This document shows positions 16,521-16,833 of a stretch of 16,833 nucleotides of DNA, in pieces. Each line of letters opens with the position of its first letter. The stretch's first letter is position 1. The position numbers were made by a program, and so were the translations under genes. The DNA lies in assembly GCA_045531685.1 (NCBI GenBank), contig JAZSEL010000028.1:1-16833 (forward strand). The letters are read 5' to 3'. The notes under the pieces are model-generated. The model saw only the letters and a program-made list of their open reading frames with translations. It made no database searches and was not told the origin of the DNA. The stretch is from RGIG8767 sp045531685. GTDB lineage: Bacteria; Bacillota; Clostridia; Lachnospirales; Lachnospiraceae.

Positions 16521-16832
16521 TTATTTAATAAGCTTTTTCACTGTCAGAATGTTTTTTTCATTCTCATACCGATACGAAATCTCATCCATCGTCTTTTTTA
16601 CAATAAAAATACCAAGACCGCCTATCTCCCTTTCTTCTGCAGAAAGCGTTGTGTCCGGCTCTTCCTTTTCCAAAGGATTGTATGGAACTCCGCTATCCAT
16701 AAAAGTCATCACAACCGCCTTCGGCTCTTCCTGTACTTCCACACAGACCGTTGCTTCTCCCTCTCCCAAAGGGTAAGCATAATGGCAAATATTTCCAAAG
16801 ATTTCATCAACTGCCACATCTATCTGCATCTG
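16521..16832 (-). CDS. RsbW-like anti-sigma factor/serine kinase GHKL ATPase (5'-truncated by window edge)
   Basis: This small stand-alone protein has the HATPase_c_2 pattern of the RsbW/SpoIIAB family. Visible are the N-box VDEIFGNICHYAY (Glu9, Asn13 counting from the Met at 16829), the G1-box MDSGVPYNP (Asp45, Gly47) and the G2-box GGLGIFIVKK (70-79). All key nucleotide-binding residues are present. The frame stays open to base 16832, and the N-box comes only a few residues after the first Met, whereas family members have roughly 30-40 residues before it. The gene therefore almost certainly starts right of the window. Relatives bind ATP, phosphorylate a STAS-domain antagonist and inhibit a sigma factor; that role here is inference. 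It is the first visible gene of the - strand operon. Confidence 0.85.
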   Translation of the reverse strand, partial: QMQIDVAVDEIFGNICHYAYPLGEGEATVCVEVQEEPKAVVMTFMDSGVPYNPLEKEEPDTTLSAEEREIGGLGIFIVKKTMDEISYRYENEKNILTVKKLIK

Positions 16833-16833
16833 T

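Noticed and set aside
1..16833. CRISPR arrays, tRNA genes, insertion-sequence ends or riboswitches
   Set aside because: No regularly spaced repeats, cloverleaf-like segments or transposase-like frames were seen, and the non-coding stretches are all under about 60 bp, too short for a riboswitch.

Overview
This is a protein-dense 16.8-kb stretch of chromosome, probably from an anaerobic gut-type Firmicute such as a Lachnospiraceae or other Clostridia member. The evidence is strong AGGAGG-type ribosome binding sites, TTG and GTG starts alongside ATG, lipobox lipoproteins, a Gram-positive membrane-anchored surface protein, AT-leaning composition, and gene families typical of that group. The genus cannot be fixed from the sequence alone. 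No tRNA, rRNA, CRISPR array or insertion sequence was seen.

Left block (2-3930, + strand): a membrane-anchored cell-surface protein, cut off at its 5' end by the window edge, overlaps by 1 nt a sensor histidine kinase of the 7TM-DISM/GHKL type. No response regulator for this kinase lies in the window. A hairpin at 3941-3972 sits between this block and the convergent right block and probably terminates both.

Right block (3987-16833, - strand, transcribed right to left): ten genes packed with gaps of at most 51 bp, so apparently one operon whose start lies beyond the right edge. In transcription order they are: an RsbW-like anti-sigma/GHKL ATPase (5' end cut off), a small lipoprotein, a 5'-nucleotidase-family lipoprotein, a MATE transporter, a dicarboxylate/amino-acid:cation symporter (DAACS/SDF) family protein, a short HlyD-like protein, a C39-peptidase ABC exporter, a second ABC exporter (the last three form an NHLM/NHLP-type peptide export set), an amino-acid ABC permease, and its ATPase.

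The striking feature is that three unrelated transporters in this operon each carry an extra cytoplasmic domain that looks like the RsbW-type GHKL ATPase domain encoded alone at the head of the visible operon. It is C-terminal on the amino-acid ABC ATPase, N-terminal on the DAACS symporter and C-terminal on the MATE protein. All four copies share a Tyr-Asn-Pro motif at the G1-box position and a conserved Asn in the last strand. The stand-alone copy keeps the ATP-binding residues, while all three fused copies have lost the G1-box Asp. I infer a partner-switching or nucleotide-sensing system that controls transport directly rather than, or in addition to, a sigma factor. The transporters, the peptide exporter and the nucleotidase would then be one co-regulated envelope module. 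The function is unproven; the domain arrangement is what can be read from the sequence.
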